Positions 10,401-18,302 of a stretch of 64,000 nt of DNA are shown one piece after another. Each line of letters begins with the position of its first letter. The first letter of the stretch is position 1. The translations under genes and the position numbers were made by a program. The notes under the pieces are model-generated. The model saw only the letters and a list, made by a program, of their open reading frames with translations, made no database searches and was not told where the DNA came from. Origin of the DNA: Shinella sp. (GTDB lineage: Bacteria > Pseudomonadota > Alphaproteobacteria > Rhizobiales > Rhizobiaceae); the NCBI GenBank assembly GCA_003248775.1, contig QFQX01000009.1, positions 62,001 through 126,000 on the forward strand, written 5' to 3'.

Positions 10401-10920
10401 TTACCAGCAGATGCTGGAGGAGGCCGTTGCGGAAGTGAAGGGCGTGGACGAAGTGGCGGATACCGGCTGGTCGCCGCAGATCTCCGTCGGTACCTCGGTG
10501 ATGATCCCGGACGATTACGTGCCGGATCTTCATCTGCGCCTCGGCCTTTATCGTCGTCTCGGCGAGCTCAACGAACTCGGCGACATCGATGCCTTCGGCG
10601 CGGAAATGATCGACCGCTTCGGGCCGCTTCCGGCCGAAGTCCAGAGCCTGCTCAAGGTCGTCTATATCAAGGCGCTCTGCCGCAAGGCCAATGTCGAGAA
10701 GCTGGAAGCCGGTCCGAAGGGCGTGGTCGTGCAGTTCCGCAACAAGGAATTCCCGAACCCGGCCGCATTGGTAGGCTTCATTGCCAAGCAGGGCACCATG
10801 GCGAAGATCCGTCCGGACCAGAGCGTATTCCTGAACCGCGACCTTCCGACGCCGGAAAAGCGGCTGGCGGGCGCGGCCATGGTCATGACGCAGTTCGCAC
10901 AACTCGCGACCGCCAACTGA
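7405..10920 (+). CDS. mfd: Transcription-repair coupling factor
   Basis: Mfd displaces RNA polymerase stalled at DNA lesions and recruits UvrA. The 1171-residue product shows the complete domain order: an N-terminal UvrB-like region, an RNA-polymerase-interaction CarD-like domain around residues 500-570 (VVHAEHGIGRFVGL), a RecG-like translocase with Walker A GDVGFGKT at about 653-660 and DEEQHFG near 754, a TRG segment with QLRGRVGRS, and the C-terminal TRCF domain. The start at 7405 gives MISLLDAKTI and an ATGA overlap with sdhE. Reverse-strand open frames within this gene are antisense shadows. Confidence 0.97.
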   Translation: MISLLDAKTIAAAKAGLTISHVPDGMVAFLIAEIARQGQPVAYVLSDGQRMADIEQMLGFAAPDIPVLTLPAWDCLPYDRVSPSADVSARRLAALSGLIAHSKKPHPAIVLVTVNAMLQKLAPADVIESLAFSARPGNQVRMDDIAARLERNGFDRVPTVREVGEFAVRGGILDVFVPGSEEPVRLDFFGDTLESIRFFDPASQRTTGQARSLDLNPMSEVTLTPESISRFRKNYLSLFGAATRDDALYSAVSEGRRYAGMEHWLPLFHDHLETVFDYLRGFRIVTDHTVKEAAEERAKLIRDYYEARLNSGTPGKGHLGQGTPYKPVPPERLYLGAGEFARTLDAHEPLRLTPFAEHDGESRRVIELPARPGPRWAKNAVEAGEGDGQTRTNVFDQAVKYIADKRASGSRVLITGWSEGSLDRLLQVLAEHGLANLKQITALKDIDGLKKGEAATAVLSLEGGFEAGDLVVVGEQDILGDRMVRRSKRRKRAADFISEVAGLDEGSIVVHAEHGIGRFVGLRTIEAVGAPHACLELQYADDAKLFLPVENIDLLSRYGSEASDAQLDKLGGGAWQMRKAKLKKRLLDMAGALIRVAAERMTRTAPVLTTQEGLYDEFAARFPYDETEDQLNAIEAVRGDLGAGRPMDRLVCGDVGFGKTEVALRAAFVAAMNGIQVAVVVPTTLLARQHFKTFSERFRGLPIRVQQASRLVGTKELNLVKKEVAEGKTDVVVGTHALLGAGIQFANLGLLIIDEEQHFGVKHKERLKELKSDVHVLTLSATPIPRTLQLAMTGVRELSLITTPPVDRMAVRTFISPFDPLVIRETLMREHYRGGQSFYVCPRLADLADIQAFLQSDVPELKVAIAHGQMPASELEDIMNAFYDGKYDVLLSTTIVESGLDVPTANTLIVHRADMFGLAQLYQLRGRVGRSKVRAFALLTLPVNKVLTTTAERRLKVLQSLDTLGAGFQLASHDLDIRGAGNLLGEEQSGHIKEVGFELYQQMLEEAVAEVKGVDEVADTGWSPQISVGTSVMIPDDYVPDLHLRLGLYRRLGELNELGDIDAFGAEMIDRFGPLPAEVQSLLKVVYIKALCRKANVEKLEAGPKGVVVQFRNKEFPNPAALVGFIAKQGTMAKIRPDQSVFLNRDLPTPEKRLAGAAMVMTQFAQLATAN

Positions 10921-10985
10921 CACGAATTGGCAGGCAGGGAACCGTGGAACTCCACGGCTCCTCGAATGCAAGCTGCCTATTCGTG
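10921..10985. repeat. Nested inverted repeats between convergent mfd and the ABC permease gene
   Basis: An outer inverted repeat (CACGAATTGGCAG at 10921-10933 with CTGCCTATTCGTG at 10973-10985, one mismatch) encloses a tight inner palindrome, CCGTGGAACTCCACGG (10942-10957). It begins right after the mfd stop codon and overlaps the last codons of the opposing permease gene. It may act as a bidirectional terminator; there is no T tract. Confidence 0.5.
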
Positions 10986-12182
10986 CCGGAGCGCTTCGAT
11001 GGGATTCATCTGTGCCGCCCGCCTAGCCGGGAAATAGCCGAAGACCATTCCAATCGCCGCCGAGAAGGCGAAGGCGAGCAGAATGATCGAGGGGCTGGCG
11101 ACGAAGGGAACGCTCATATAGCTCACAGCGGCATAGGCGAGGCCGAGGCCGAGCAGGATGCCTATGATCCCGCCGGCGAGCGAGAGCGTCACCGCCTCGA
11201 CCAAGAACTGCATGAGCACCTGCTTTTCCAGCGCGCCGATCGCCAGACGGATGCCGATTTCGCGGGTTCGCTCCGTCACCGAGACCAGCATGATGTTCAT
11301 GATGCCGATACCGCCGACGAGAAGGCTGACGGCGGCGACTGCGCCGAGCAGGCCGGTCATCAGCGTGGTGGTGCCGGTGAGCGTGGCGGCCATCTGAGTC
11401 ATGTCGTTGACGGAAAAATCGTCCTGGCGGCCGGCGATAATCTTGCGCCGCTCGCGCAAGAGACGCTCGACATCGGCCTGAACCTTGGAGGTGGACACAC
11501 CGTCACGGGCCGACAGGATCATGCTCGAAACGTCACTTGAACCGCTGATTCGGCGCTGAAAGACCTTGAGCGGCATGACGATGACATCATCCTGGTCGTT
11601 GCCCATGCCACTCTGGCCCTTGCGCGCCAGAACACCGATCACCTGACAGGAGATCGCGCCGACGCGGATGTTCTTTTCCAGCGGTGGCGTGGAGCCGAAG
11701 AGTTCGCGCCGGATCGTTTCGCCGATGACGCAGACTGCCTGACCGCCGCGTTCTTCCGACACGAGGAAGGTGCGGCCGCTGGCGAGATCCCAGTCCTGCG
11801 CGACGAAATAATCGCCGGTGGTGCCGATGACCGAGGTCGAGTGATTTTCTCCACCATAAATCGCCGTCTGGGTCGACTGGTTGACGCCAGCAACTGCGCG
11901 AAGGCCACCGATCTGGTCGCTGATCGCCTGAACGTCTCTCTCGTTGAACTTCTTGGCTTCGGTGCTTGCCCGACCGGGTCCAAACTGGCCCGGACGCACG
12001 AACAGCAGGTTCGTGCCAAGCTTGGAGATCTCCGCCGTGACTTGCGCAGTCGTGCCGTTGCCGATGGTCACCATGGCGATGACCGCTGCGACACCGATGA
12101 CGACGCCGAGAACCGTCAGGAATGAGCGCAGCATATTGCGGAATATGGCTCGCGAGGCGAGTTTCACCGTTTCAAGGAACAT
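10977..12182 (-). CDS. MacB-type ABC transporter permease
   Basis: A 401-residue permease of the MacB/LolC (FtsX-like) class. It has one N-terminal membrane segment (LTVLGVVIGVAAVIAMVTIG), a large periplasmic MacB-PCD domain, and three C-terminal segments (about residues 280-390) with MNIMLVSVTERTREIGIRLAIGA, which is highly typical of MacB. Such permeases use mechanotransmission to drive export through a partner adaptor rather than moving substrate across the membrane themselves. It overlaps the ATPase gene by 11 bases. Together with the ATPase and the adaptor it forms a three-gene operon resembling MacA-MacB split into subunits. The exported substrate is unknown, and no outer-membrane channel gene is nearby. 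Confidence 0.9.
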   Translation of the reverse strand: MFLETVKLASRAIFRNMLRSFLTVLGVVIGVAAVIAMVTIGNGTTAQVTAEISKLGTNLLFVRPGQFGPGRASTEAKKFNERDVQAISDQIGGLRAVAGVNQSTQTAIYGGENHSTSVIGTTGDYFVAQDWDLASGRTFLVSEERGGQAVCVIGETIRRELFGSTPPLEKNIRVGAISCQVIGVLARKGQSGMGNDQDDVIVMPLKVFQRRISGSSDVSSMILSARDGVSTSKVQADVERLLRERRKIIAGRQDDFSVNDMTQMAATLTGTTTLMTGLLGAVAAVSLLVGGIGIMNIMLVSVTERTREIGIRLAIGALEKQVLMQFLVEAVTLSLAGGIIGILLGLGLAYAAVSYMSVPFVASPSIILLAFAFSAAIGMVFGYFPARRAAQMNPIEALRHE

Positions 12183-12885
12183 CGGCTTGAACTCCGTTCA
12201 GGCTGTCGCTGTGGAGATGTCCATCGACGAAACGCAGATTACGCCCGGCATATGCAGCGATATCATCCTCATGGGTGACCATGATGACCGTGATGCCCTG
12301 ATCACGGTTGAGGCCGGTGATCAACTCCATGATCTCGCGGCTGGTCTTGGTGTCGAGATTGCCCGTAGGTTCGTCCGCCAGCAGGACTGCCGGGTTGGTA
12401 ACGATTGCCCTCGCAATTGCAACACGCTGCTGCTGGCCGCCGGAGAGTTCCTGGGTCGTATGGTGTTCGCGTCCGGCAAGCCCGACCTTCGCCAGCGCGC
12501 TTTCGGCGAGGCGGCGCCGTTCGCGCGCCTCCATGCCGCGATAGACAAGCGGCAGTTCGACATTTTCAACCGCGGACGTCCGGGCAAGCAGGTTGAAGCC
12601 CTGGAACACGAATCCCAACATGTGGCGGCGCAGAAGCGTATGCTGGCTGCGGTCCAGTCCTCCCGTCGAGATACCCTGGAACAGATATTCGCCGGATGTC
12701 GGCACATCCAGCCATCCGAGGATGTTCATCGCCGTCGACTTGCCCGAGCCCGATGGGCCCATGATCGCCACGAATTCATGCTTCTCGATGGTCAGGTCGA
12801 TCCGGTCCAGCGCCCGGATCGTCGCCTCTCCGCGCCCGTAGGTCTTCGAAATCTGCTTGAACTGGATGAGGGGAGGGGTTGCCAT
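12172..12885 (-). CDS. MacB/LolD-type ABC transporter ATP-binding protein
   Basis: A 237-residue stand-alone nucleotide-binding subunit with Walker A GPSGSGKST at about 43-51, signature LSGGQQQRVAIARA, Walker B VLLADEPTGNLD and the switch histidine in VTHE. The sequence MNILGWLDVPTSGEYLFQG is characteristic of the MacB/LolD subfamily. It lies between the adaptor gene (9 bases upstream) and the permease gene (11-base overlap), so it most likely powers that permease. The substrate is unknown. Confidence 0.92.
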   Translation of the reverse strand: MATPPLIQFKQISKTYGRGEATIRALDRIDLTIEKHEFVAIMGPSGSGKSTAMNILGWLDVPTSGEYLFQGISTGGLDRSQHTLLRRHMLGFVFQGFNLLARTSAVENVELPLVYRGMEARERRRLAESALAKVGLAGREHHTTQELSGGQQQRVAIARAIVTNPAVLLADEPTGNLDTKTSREIMELITGLNRDQGITVIMVTHEDDIAAYAGRNLRFVDGHLHSDSLNGVQADVP

Positions 12886-12894
12886 CGGCCGCCC

Positions 12895-14187
12895 TCAACC
12901 GCGCTTCGCCGTAGCGTCGATGATCAGCTTGTCGCCCTCGGATATATCGCCCTTGGTGACGACCGTGTTCTGCCCGTCGCTAGCGCCGATCTCGATATTG
13001 ACCGCAGTCGGCACGTTGTTGCGCATGACCCAGACCGTGCGTTCGCCACCTGCCGGTTCCGGCGCCGTGATCGACCCCATACGTGGCGGACGAAACAGGC
13101 TGAACATGCTGCTGCTCCGTTGTTTTGATCCAAGGTTTTCCGGCGGCGTGTAGCGCAGGGCGGCATTCGGTACCAACAGCGAATCCCTGATCGCCTGCAC
13201 CACGATGTCTGCCGTCGCCGTCATGCCCTGACGCAACAGCAGGTCGTCGTTGCGCACTGTCAGGATACCCATGTAGGTGACGACGTCATTGATCGTTTCG
13301 GAGGCGTATCGGATCTGGGTAATTTCCGCGGGGAACCGCTTGTCGGGGAAAGCATCCACGGTGAAGGTCGCCTGCTGGCCGACGGCGACGTGCCCGACAT
13401 CGGCTTCATCGATATCGACCTGCAATTCCATCTGGCGAAGATCGCCGGCGATCTTGAAAAGCGTCGGCGCTTGCAGGGAGGCGGCCACCGTGGCGCCCGG
13501 ATCGACATCGCGCGAAAGCACGATACCGTCGATCGGCGACATGATCGTTGCCTTGGCCAGGGTCACCTTCGACTGCTCCAGAGAAGCTTCGGCCGCCTGC
13601 ACATTGGCCTCGGCGCTTTCCTTCGTCGCGACTGCGGCGTCGTAGTTATAACGGGCGGAATCGAGATCCTGCTGGGTGGAGACGCGATTGCCGACGAGGG
13701 TCTTCTGCCGCTCCATCGAAACCCGCGCGGAATTCATGTCCGCTTCCGCCTTGGCAACCGCCGCGTTGGATGCGAGCAGGGCGGCTTCGGCGCTTTTCAC
13801 GTCCGCTTCGAAACGGGCGGTATCGAGGCGAGCGATCACCTCGCCCTTTTTCACCGCGCTGTTGTAATCGACCAGCACCTCGCGCACGGTTCCCGACTGT
13901 TCGCTCGACACATCCACCTGTACGGTCGGCTCGACCGAACCCGTCGCGGTCACGAGAACTGTCAGGTCTCCCTTTTTTGCCGGGGACGTCGCGTAGGTGT
14001 AGGCTGTCGCCTCGCTGCTGTAGAGATAATAGCCATATCCCGCAGCAGCGAGGACGATGATCGCAGCCGCCCTCCAGAGCCAACGACTGCCTCTTTTCCG
14101 TTTGCCACCACTCGCAAGAATGGCCGCGAGATCACCGCTTTCAGCAGAGGGTTGATTGGCCTTGGTGCCGTTGTCGTCGCTGCTCAT
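12895..14187 (-). CDS. HlyD/MacA-type periplasmic adaptor (membrane fusion) protein
   Basis: About 430 residues with an N-terminal membrane anchor (near residues 37-56), a lipoyl/biotinyl half-motif (VLVTATGSVEP), a long alpha-helical hairpin rich in Ala, Glu and Lys (about 110-200), a second lipoyl half (ATIMSPIDGIVLSRDVDPGATV) and beta-barrel domains. This is the MacA-like adaptor that would join the following ABC subunits to an outer-membrane channel. The start is uncertain: ATG at 14187 has a GGA-rich upstream region, ATG at 14214 lacks one, and a TTG at 14259 is also in frame. It is the first gene of the operon; its promoter should lie in 14188-14380. Confidence 0.88.
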   Translation of the reverse strand: MSSDDNGTKANQPSAESGDLAAILASGGKRKRGSRWLWRAAAIIVLAAAGYGYYLYSSEATAYTYATSPAKKGDLTVLVTATGSVEPTVQVDVSSEQSGTVREVLVDYNSAVKKGEVIARLDTARFEADVKSAEAALLASNAAVAKAEADMNSARVSMERQKTLVGNRVSTQQDLDSARYNYDAAVATKESAEANVQAAEASLEQSKVTLAKATIMSPIDGIVLSRDVDPGATVAASLQAPTLFKIAGDLRQMELQVDIDEADVGHVAVGQQATFTVDAFPDKRFPAEITQIRYASETINDVVTYMGILTVRNDDLLLRQGMTATADIVVQAIRDSLLVPNAALRYTPPENLGSKQRSSSMFSLFRPPRMGSITAPEPAGGERTVWVMRNNVPTAVNIEIGASDGQNTVVTKGDISEGDKLIIDATAKRG

Positions 14188-14382
14188 TTCCGATCCGTCT
14201 TCATTGTCTCGCATGCAGGTATCAAATGAAACCACGTCGCTGGTATTGACCCGTGTCAATTCCCTTTAGAAATCGTCCACGGTCAACTACAGATCAGCAT
14301 GCCATCACTGCTTCACGCGTCTTTGGTTGTGTCCCACAGTCGACCGAGGGATTGAAGTGAATTCTTGGTAATGCGCGAAAGA

Positions 14383-14414
14383 AGCGCAAGTTTCCATCGA
14401 CGGATACTTGCGCT
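14383..14414 (-). terminator. Terminator-like hairpin after the 117-residue hypothetical gene
   Basis: AGCGCAAGT (14383-14391) and ACTTGCGCT (14406-14414) form a perfect 9-bp stem with a 14-base loop. Read on the minus strand it is followed by TCTTTC, so it could terminate transcription of the upstream minus-strand gene ending at 14461. The 200 bases between the adaptor gene and that gene hold no other feature. Confidence 0.55.
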
Positions 14415-14460
14415 GGACAAAGCTGTCTTTCAAACAAATGCCGTGACAGCTTGGCGGCGG

Positions 14461-14814
14461 TCAGACGGCTGCCTTGGGATAAGCCCGTTCGAGGCCGCCC
14501 GAGCGGGTCAGGCCGGTGCGGAACGCAGCATAGGCCGGATGCTGGCTGGAGCGCGCCGCCTCGGTCAACCGAATCTGCAGGCGCGCCGGCGCATTCAGGC
14601 CGGTCCATTCGCCCGCACGCTCGAGCTTGAGGCTATTCAGGAAACGGGCCTCACTTGCCCGTTCAAGATAGAGCTGCAGCCCCTCGAGCAGGCACTCGTC
14701 CTGCTGCGGGTTTTCGAAAAGCAATGCGAGGAAGCTCTGGTCAGCCTCGTTCAAGCTCGAAAACTTGTCGGCAACGGTCTCGCGATCAAGGAAGGGCGTG
14801 TGCTGGGCGGACAT
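14461..14814 (-). CDS. Conserved hypothetical protein, 117 residues
   Basis: I do not recognise a family. The product is soluble and acidic in its N-terminal half (DRETVADKFSSLNEADQSFLALLFENP), with no signal peptide or membrane segment. G/C bias at third codon positions is strong in this frame, and GGGAGA sits at good spacing before the ATG at 14814, which supports a real gene. It lies downstream of, and in the same direction as, the betaine-homocysteine methyltransferase gene with a 140-base gap, so it may be co-transcribed, but nothing ties it to methyl metabolism. A hairpin terminator follows it. Confidence 0.65.
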   Translation of the reverse strand: MSAQHTPFLDRETVADKFSSLNEADQSFLALLFENPQQDECLLEGLQLYLERASEARFLNSLKLERAGEWTGLNAPARLQIRLTEAARSSQHPAYAAFRTGLTRSGGLERAYPKAAV

Positions 14815-14954
14815 GGACCTGTCTCCCTCTTTGCTGGCAGGTTGAAGGCAATACTGATCGCCTGAAGACCATCCGAAGATTGCCCGAGCCTTGCCGTATG
14901 CCCATCCCGCGGCACAATGACACCGGCCGAACCGGCGTCATTGCAATCCATGAC

Positions 14955-15971
14955 TTACCCGCGGCGGCGATTGCGGCGGCTGCCTTCCTGTTCGCCCGAC
15001 TGGGAAGCCGTCTTGTTGCGCAGCGGCCCTATGCGCTCGACAATGGTCTCGATGGTCGGGCGAGGGCCCGGCGTGTAGCTGTCGAGTGCCGCTCGCATGG
15101 CTGCAAGGTGGTTGCAGGACGTACCACAGCAGCCGCCGATGATCTTTGCACCGGCGTCGCGGGCAAGCGTCGCATAGTCGGCCATCAGCGGTGGTGTACC
15201 GGAATAGTAGATCTCGGAACCGCGGAATTCGGGGATGCCGCAATTGCCCTTGACGATGACCGTCGCGGATGGATCTGCCGCCGTCATGTCCAGCAGGCTT
15301 GCCAGAATATCGGAAGCGCCAACGCCGCAATTGGCGCCGACAGCCAGCGGACCACCACCGATATCCTTAGCCACGCCATGTATGTCCTTGGGATCGAGGC
15401 CCATCATCGTGCGGCCCGCCGTATCGAAGGAGCCGGTGTAGATGTAGGGCAGGCCAACCTTGACGGCCGCTTCGGCAGCCGCGCGGATTTCCTCGGGCGA
15501 AGACATGGTTTCGATCCAGGCGACATCGACGCCACCGGCTTTGAGTCCCTCCATCTGCTCGGCGAAGGCCGCGACGGCATCTTCGTAGGTCAGCGCACCG
15601 AGCGGCTGCAACAGCTCGCCCGTCGGCCCCACGGAGCCGCCAACGATAACCTTGCGCGGCGCCTTGTCGGCGACGGAACGGGCGATTTCAGCGGCCTTCC
15701 TGTTGAGCGCGAAAACCCGATCCTCCGCCTTGTGCAGCTTCAGGCGATGACGCGTGCCGCCGAACGAATTGGTGAGGACGATATCAGCGCCCGCATCGAC
15801 AAAATCCTGATGGAGCTTGACGATCTTTTCCGGCTGGCTTTCGTTCCACAGCTCCGGCGCTTCACCTGCTTCAAGCCCCATGGCGAAGAGGTTGGTGCCG
15901 GTCGCGCCGTCAGCGAGCAGGACGCCCTTTTCGGCAAGGAGTTCGGAAAGCGGATTGGTGGCGGTCGCCAT
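14955..15971 (-). CDS. bmt: Betaine--homocysteine S-methyltransferase family protein
   Basis: A 338-residue homocysteine S-methyltransferase of the Pfam S-methyl_trans family. The zinc-ligand cysteines are visible in GANCGVG and in GGCCGTS near the C-terminus, and the N-terminal VLLADGATGTNLF is the barrel entry motif. In rhizobia this type uses glycine betaine to methylate homocysteine to methionine, so the neighbouring choline importer (choline is oxidised to betaine) makes that assignment sensible; an S-methylmethionine-dependent enzyme is the alternative. The ATG at 15971 is preceded by AGAGGA. The gene lies downstream of choV on the same strand, but a terminator separates them. Confidence 0.8.
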   Translation of the reverse strand: MATATNPLSELLAEKGVLLADGATGTNLFAMGLEAGEAPELWNESQPEKIVKLHQDFVDAGADIVLTNSFGGTRHRLKLHKAEDRVFALNRKAAEIARSVADKAPRKVIVGGSVGPTGELLQPLGALTYEDAVAAFAEQMEGLKAGGVDVAWIETMSSPEEIRAAAEAAVKVGLPYIYTGSFDTAGRTMMGLDPKDIHGVAKDIGGGPLAVGANCGVGASDILASLLDMTAADPSATVIVKGNCGIPEFRGSEIYYSGTPPLMADYATLARDAGAKIIGGCCGTSCNHLAAMRAALDSYTPGPRPTIETIVERIGPLRNKTASQSGEQEGSRRNRRRG

Positions 15972-16040
15972 GGTTCTATCCTCTGATCGTAGCTTCATTT
16001 CCATATAAAGAAATCTTTATATCACTTCAATGGCCTCACC

Positions 16041-16075
16041 GAAAAAGCTCCGCCCGCACAGGGCGGACGGAGCTT
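16041..16075 (-). terminator. Rho-independent terminator of the cho operon
   Basis: AAGCTCCG (16045-16052) pairs with CGGAGCTT (16068-16075), with a further interrupted inner stem (CCGC/GCGG). On the minus strand the hairpin runs into TTTTTC. It lies 28 bases after the choV stop codon. Confidence 0.8.
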
Positions 16076-16102
16076 GCAATTCACCAATGGCTGGACCAAC
16101 GC

Positions 16103-17155
16103 CTACTCGGCAGCGATGGGCTGATCGAGATGGCTGCTCGGCGTCACCATGGATGCAATGATCGCCTGCAAGTCGATCGATCCGATCGGCTGGCCGGAAG
16201 CATCGACGACATGGGCGACAGGTTGACCGGCTGCCGTCATCGTCTGGGCGGCGGCCTCCAGTATAGCCGTTGCCTCAAGCGCTGGCCCCTGGGGCGGACC
16301 GGCGAGCGGCGTCATGATAGTGGCCACCCGGATAACGCGGCCACGGTTCACTTCCTTCACGAAGGCGGTGATGTAATCATCGGCCGGCGACAGTACGATC
16401 TCCTGACCGCTGCCCTGCTGGACGACCTCGCCATCGCGAAGGATGGCGATTTTGTCTCCGAGCCTCAGCGCTTCATCGAGGTCATGGGTGATGAAGACGA
16501 CCGTCTTCTTAAGTTCCTTCTGCAAGTCGAGCAGAACCGTCTGCATGTCGACACGGATCAGCGGGTCTAGAGCCGAATAGGCCTCATCCATCAAGAGAAT
16601 GTCTGCATCGTTGGTCAAAGCACGTGCAAGCCCGACGCGCTGCTGCATGCCGCCCGAAAGCTGGTTGGGATAATGCCGTTCGAAGCCGGACAGGCCGACG
16701 CGATCGATCCAGTGGCGAGCGGTCTTTTCACTGACGGAGCGATCGATGCCCTGGATATCAAGACCGTAGAGCGTGTTTTCGAGCACGGTCCGGTGCGGCA
16801 GAAGCGCGAACTTCTGGAACACCATGGCCGTCTTGTGGCGACGGAACTCCCTGAGTTCCTGCTGGTTCATCCGGCAGATATCGACACCGTCATAGAGCAC
16901 TTCGCCGGCAGTCGGATCGATCAGCCGGTTGATGTGGCGGATGAGGGTAGACTTGCCCGAACCCGAGAGGCCCATCACGACAGTGATGCCGCCGGCCGGC
17001 ATCGAGATGTTGATGTCCTTGAGGCCGAGGACATGTCCATGCGTGCCGTTCAACTCGGTCTTGCTCATGCCGCGATAGACGGCCTCGATATAGTCCCGGC
17101 CACGCCGACCGAAAATCTTGTAGAGGCCGCGGATTTCAATGCCCTGACTAGCCAT
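16103..17155 (-). CDS. choV: Choline ABC transporter, ATP-binding subunit
   Basis: A 350-residue ProV/OpuAA-class ATPase that energises periplasmic quaternary-amine import. It has Walker A GLSGSGKST, signature LSGGMQQRVGLARAL, Walker B ILLMDEAYSALDP and switch histidine ITHD, followed by a C-terminal CBS-like regulatory region (HVVDASGQPIGSIDLQAI). The extended N-terminus IEIRGLYKIFGRRGRD is typical of rhizobial ChoV. ATG 17155 overlaps the end of choW by 8 bases. Assignment to choline rather than glycine betaine or proline rests on ChoX, the linked binding protein. Confidence 0.9.
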   Translation of the reverse strand: MASQGIEIRGLYKIFGRRGRDYIEAVYRGMSKTELNGTHGHVLGLKDINISMPAGGITVVMGLSGSGKSTLIRHINRLIDPTAGEVLYDGVDICRMNQQELREFRRHKTAMVFQKFALLPHRTVLENTLYGLDIQGIDRSVSEKTARHWIDRVGLSGFERHYPNQLSGGMQQRVGLARALTNDADILLMDEAYSALDPLIRVDMQTVLLDLQKELKKTVVFITHDLDEALRLGDKIAILRDGEVVQQGSGQEIVLSPADDYITAFVKEVNRGRVIRVATIMTPLAGPPQGPALEATAILEAAAQTMTAAGQPVAHVVDASGQPIGSIDLQAIIASMVTPSSHLDQPIAAE

Positions 17156-18062
17156 GGATGACCTCCGTGTGCTTCTGGAGCCGCTTGCCATAAGCCTGGC
17201 TCGTCCGGTCGAAGATGATGGCGATGGCAACCAGCGAGAAACCGTTCAGGAAACCGATGGTGAAGAACTGGTTGGCGATGGCCTGCAGAACGTTTTTGCC
17301 CAGACCGCCCACACCGATCATCGAAGCCACCACGACCATGGCGAGCGACATCATGATCGTCTGGTTGATGCCGGCCATGATGGTCGGGAGCGCCAGCGGG
17401 ATCTGCACATTCCTGAGCTTCTGTCCGGGGGAGGAGCCGAAGGCGTCGGCTGCTTCCAGCACCTCCTTGTCCACCAGCCGGATACCGAGATTGGTCAGGC
17501 GGATCATCGGCGGAACCGCATAGATCACCACCGCGATCAGGCCCGGCACCTTGCCGATGCCGAAGATCATGACGACCGGGATCAGGTAAACGAAGGTCGG
17601 CATGGTCTGCATGACGTCGAGCACCGGATTGACGATGCCCTGAATCCGATCCGAACGGGCCATCAGAATGCCGACCGGAATGCCGATCACGATCGATATC
17701 AACGTGCAGACGGTGACCATCGACAGCGTCACCATTGTGTCCTGCCACAGGCCAACGAGACCGATCGCCATCATCGACAGGGCGGCACCGATGGTGATCT
17801 TGATGTTTCGGCTGGCGAGCCAGACGATCGCGACCATCAGGACAAGGATGATGAACCACGGCGTGTTGACGAAAAAGGACTCAAGCGAGTTCAGGAACCA
17901 CTGAAGCGGCTGTTTCACCACATCGATAAAATTGGTGTAGTTGCGCACGAAAGCCTTGAAGCCGATATCAACCGTCTTCTTGAACTCGCGCATGAGGTTT
18001 TCGTCTATCGACGGAAATTTACACAGCAGTTCCGGGAGGTAACTGCAAATAGCTGAAGCCAT
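17148..18062 (-). CDS. choW: Choline ABC transporter, permease subunit
   Basis: A 304-residue ProW/OpuAB-type permease with about six to seven membrane segments. The inner-membrane coupling loop EAADAFGSSPGQKLRNVQIPLALPTIMAGINQT contains the EAA motif. It carries the long hydrophilic N-terminal stretch (MREFKKTVDIGFKAFVRNYTNFID) seen in ChoW before the first membrane segment. ATG 18062 has AAGGGGAA upstream; an internal ATG 23 codons later is the alternative. It is the second gene of choXWV, 240 bases after choX, with several hairpins in between, and overlaps choV. Confidence 0.9.
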   Translation of the reverse strand: MASAICSYLPELLCKFPSIDENLMREFKKTVDIGFKAFVRNYTNFIDVVKQPLQWFLNSLESFFVNTPWFIILVLMVAIVWLASRNIKITIGAALSMMAIGLVGLWQDTMVTLSMVTVCTLISIVIGIPVGILMARSDRIQGIVNPVLDVMQTMPTFVYLIPVVMIFGIGKVPGLIAVVIYAVPPMIRLTNLGIRLVDKEVLEAADAFGSSPGQKLRNVQIPLALPTIMAGINQTIMMSLAMVVVASMIGVGGLGKNVLQAIANQFFTIGFLNGFSLVAIAIIFDRTSQAYGKRLQKHTEVIHG

Positions 18063-18125
18063 CTTGTTCCCCTTTTTACCCCATCCAAGCGACAGGTGGT
18101 TCCACGTATCGGGAACCTTACCGCC

Positions 18126-18286
18126 TTTTCGCGACCGTCGCGAAAAACGGGAAAGACCACAGACAAATGCTTAGAGGATTCCACATCGGGAATTCGTGCT
18201 GTCTGCGACCTTGCAGGCGCCTGAATGGCGGTAAGCGGCATATGCGCCTGCGAAGCAAGACTTGACGGGCACAACCTGCGCCCGTC
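18126..18286 (-). other. Hairpin-rich intercistronic element between choX and choW
   Basis: Three perfect inverted repeats fill this gap: TTTTCGCGAC/GTCGCGAAAA (18126-18146), GCAGGCGC/GCGCCTGC (18213-18220 with 18244-18251) and GACGGGC/GCCCGTC (18264-18286). The last lies just after the choX stop codon. Such structures commonly protect the 3' end of a binding-protein mRNA or cause partial termination, giving more binding protein than transporter. It may also be a member of the palindromic intergenic repeat families of Rhizobiaceae (RIME type); only a genome search could decide. Confidence 0.55.
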
Positions 18287-18302
18287 ACGTTTCTCTTGAA
18301 GA

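Noticed and set aside
8632..10971. A 779-codon open frame on the minus strand opposite mfd
   Set aside because: It is antisense to a gene with all Mfd motifs and encodes a low-complexity, unrecognisable product. Long antisense frames are expected in GC-rich DNA.
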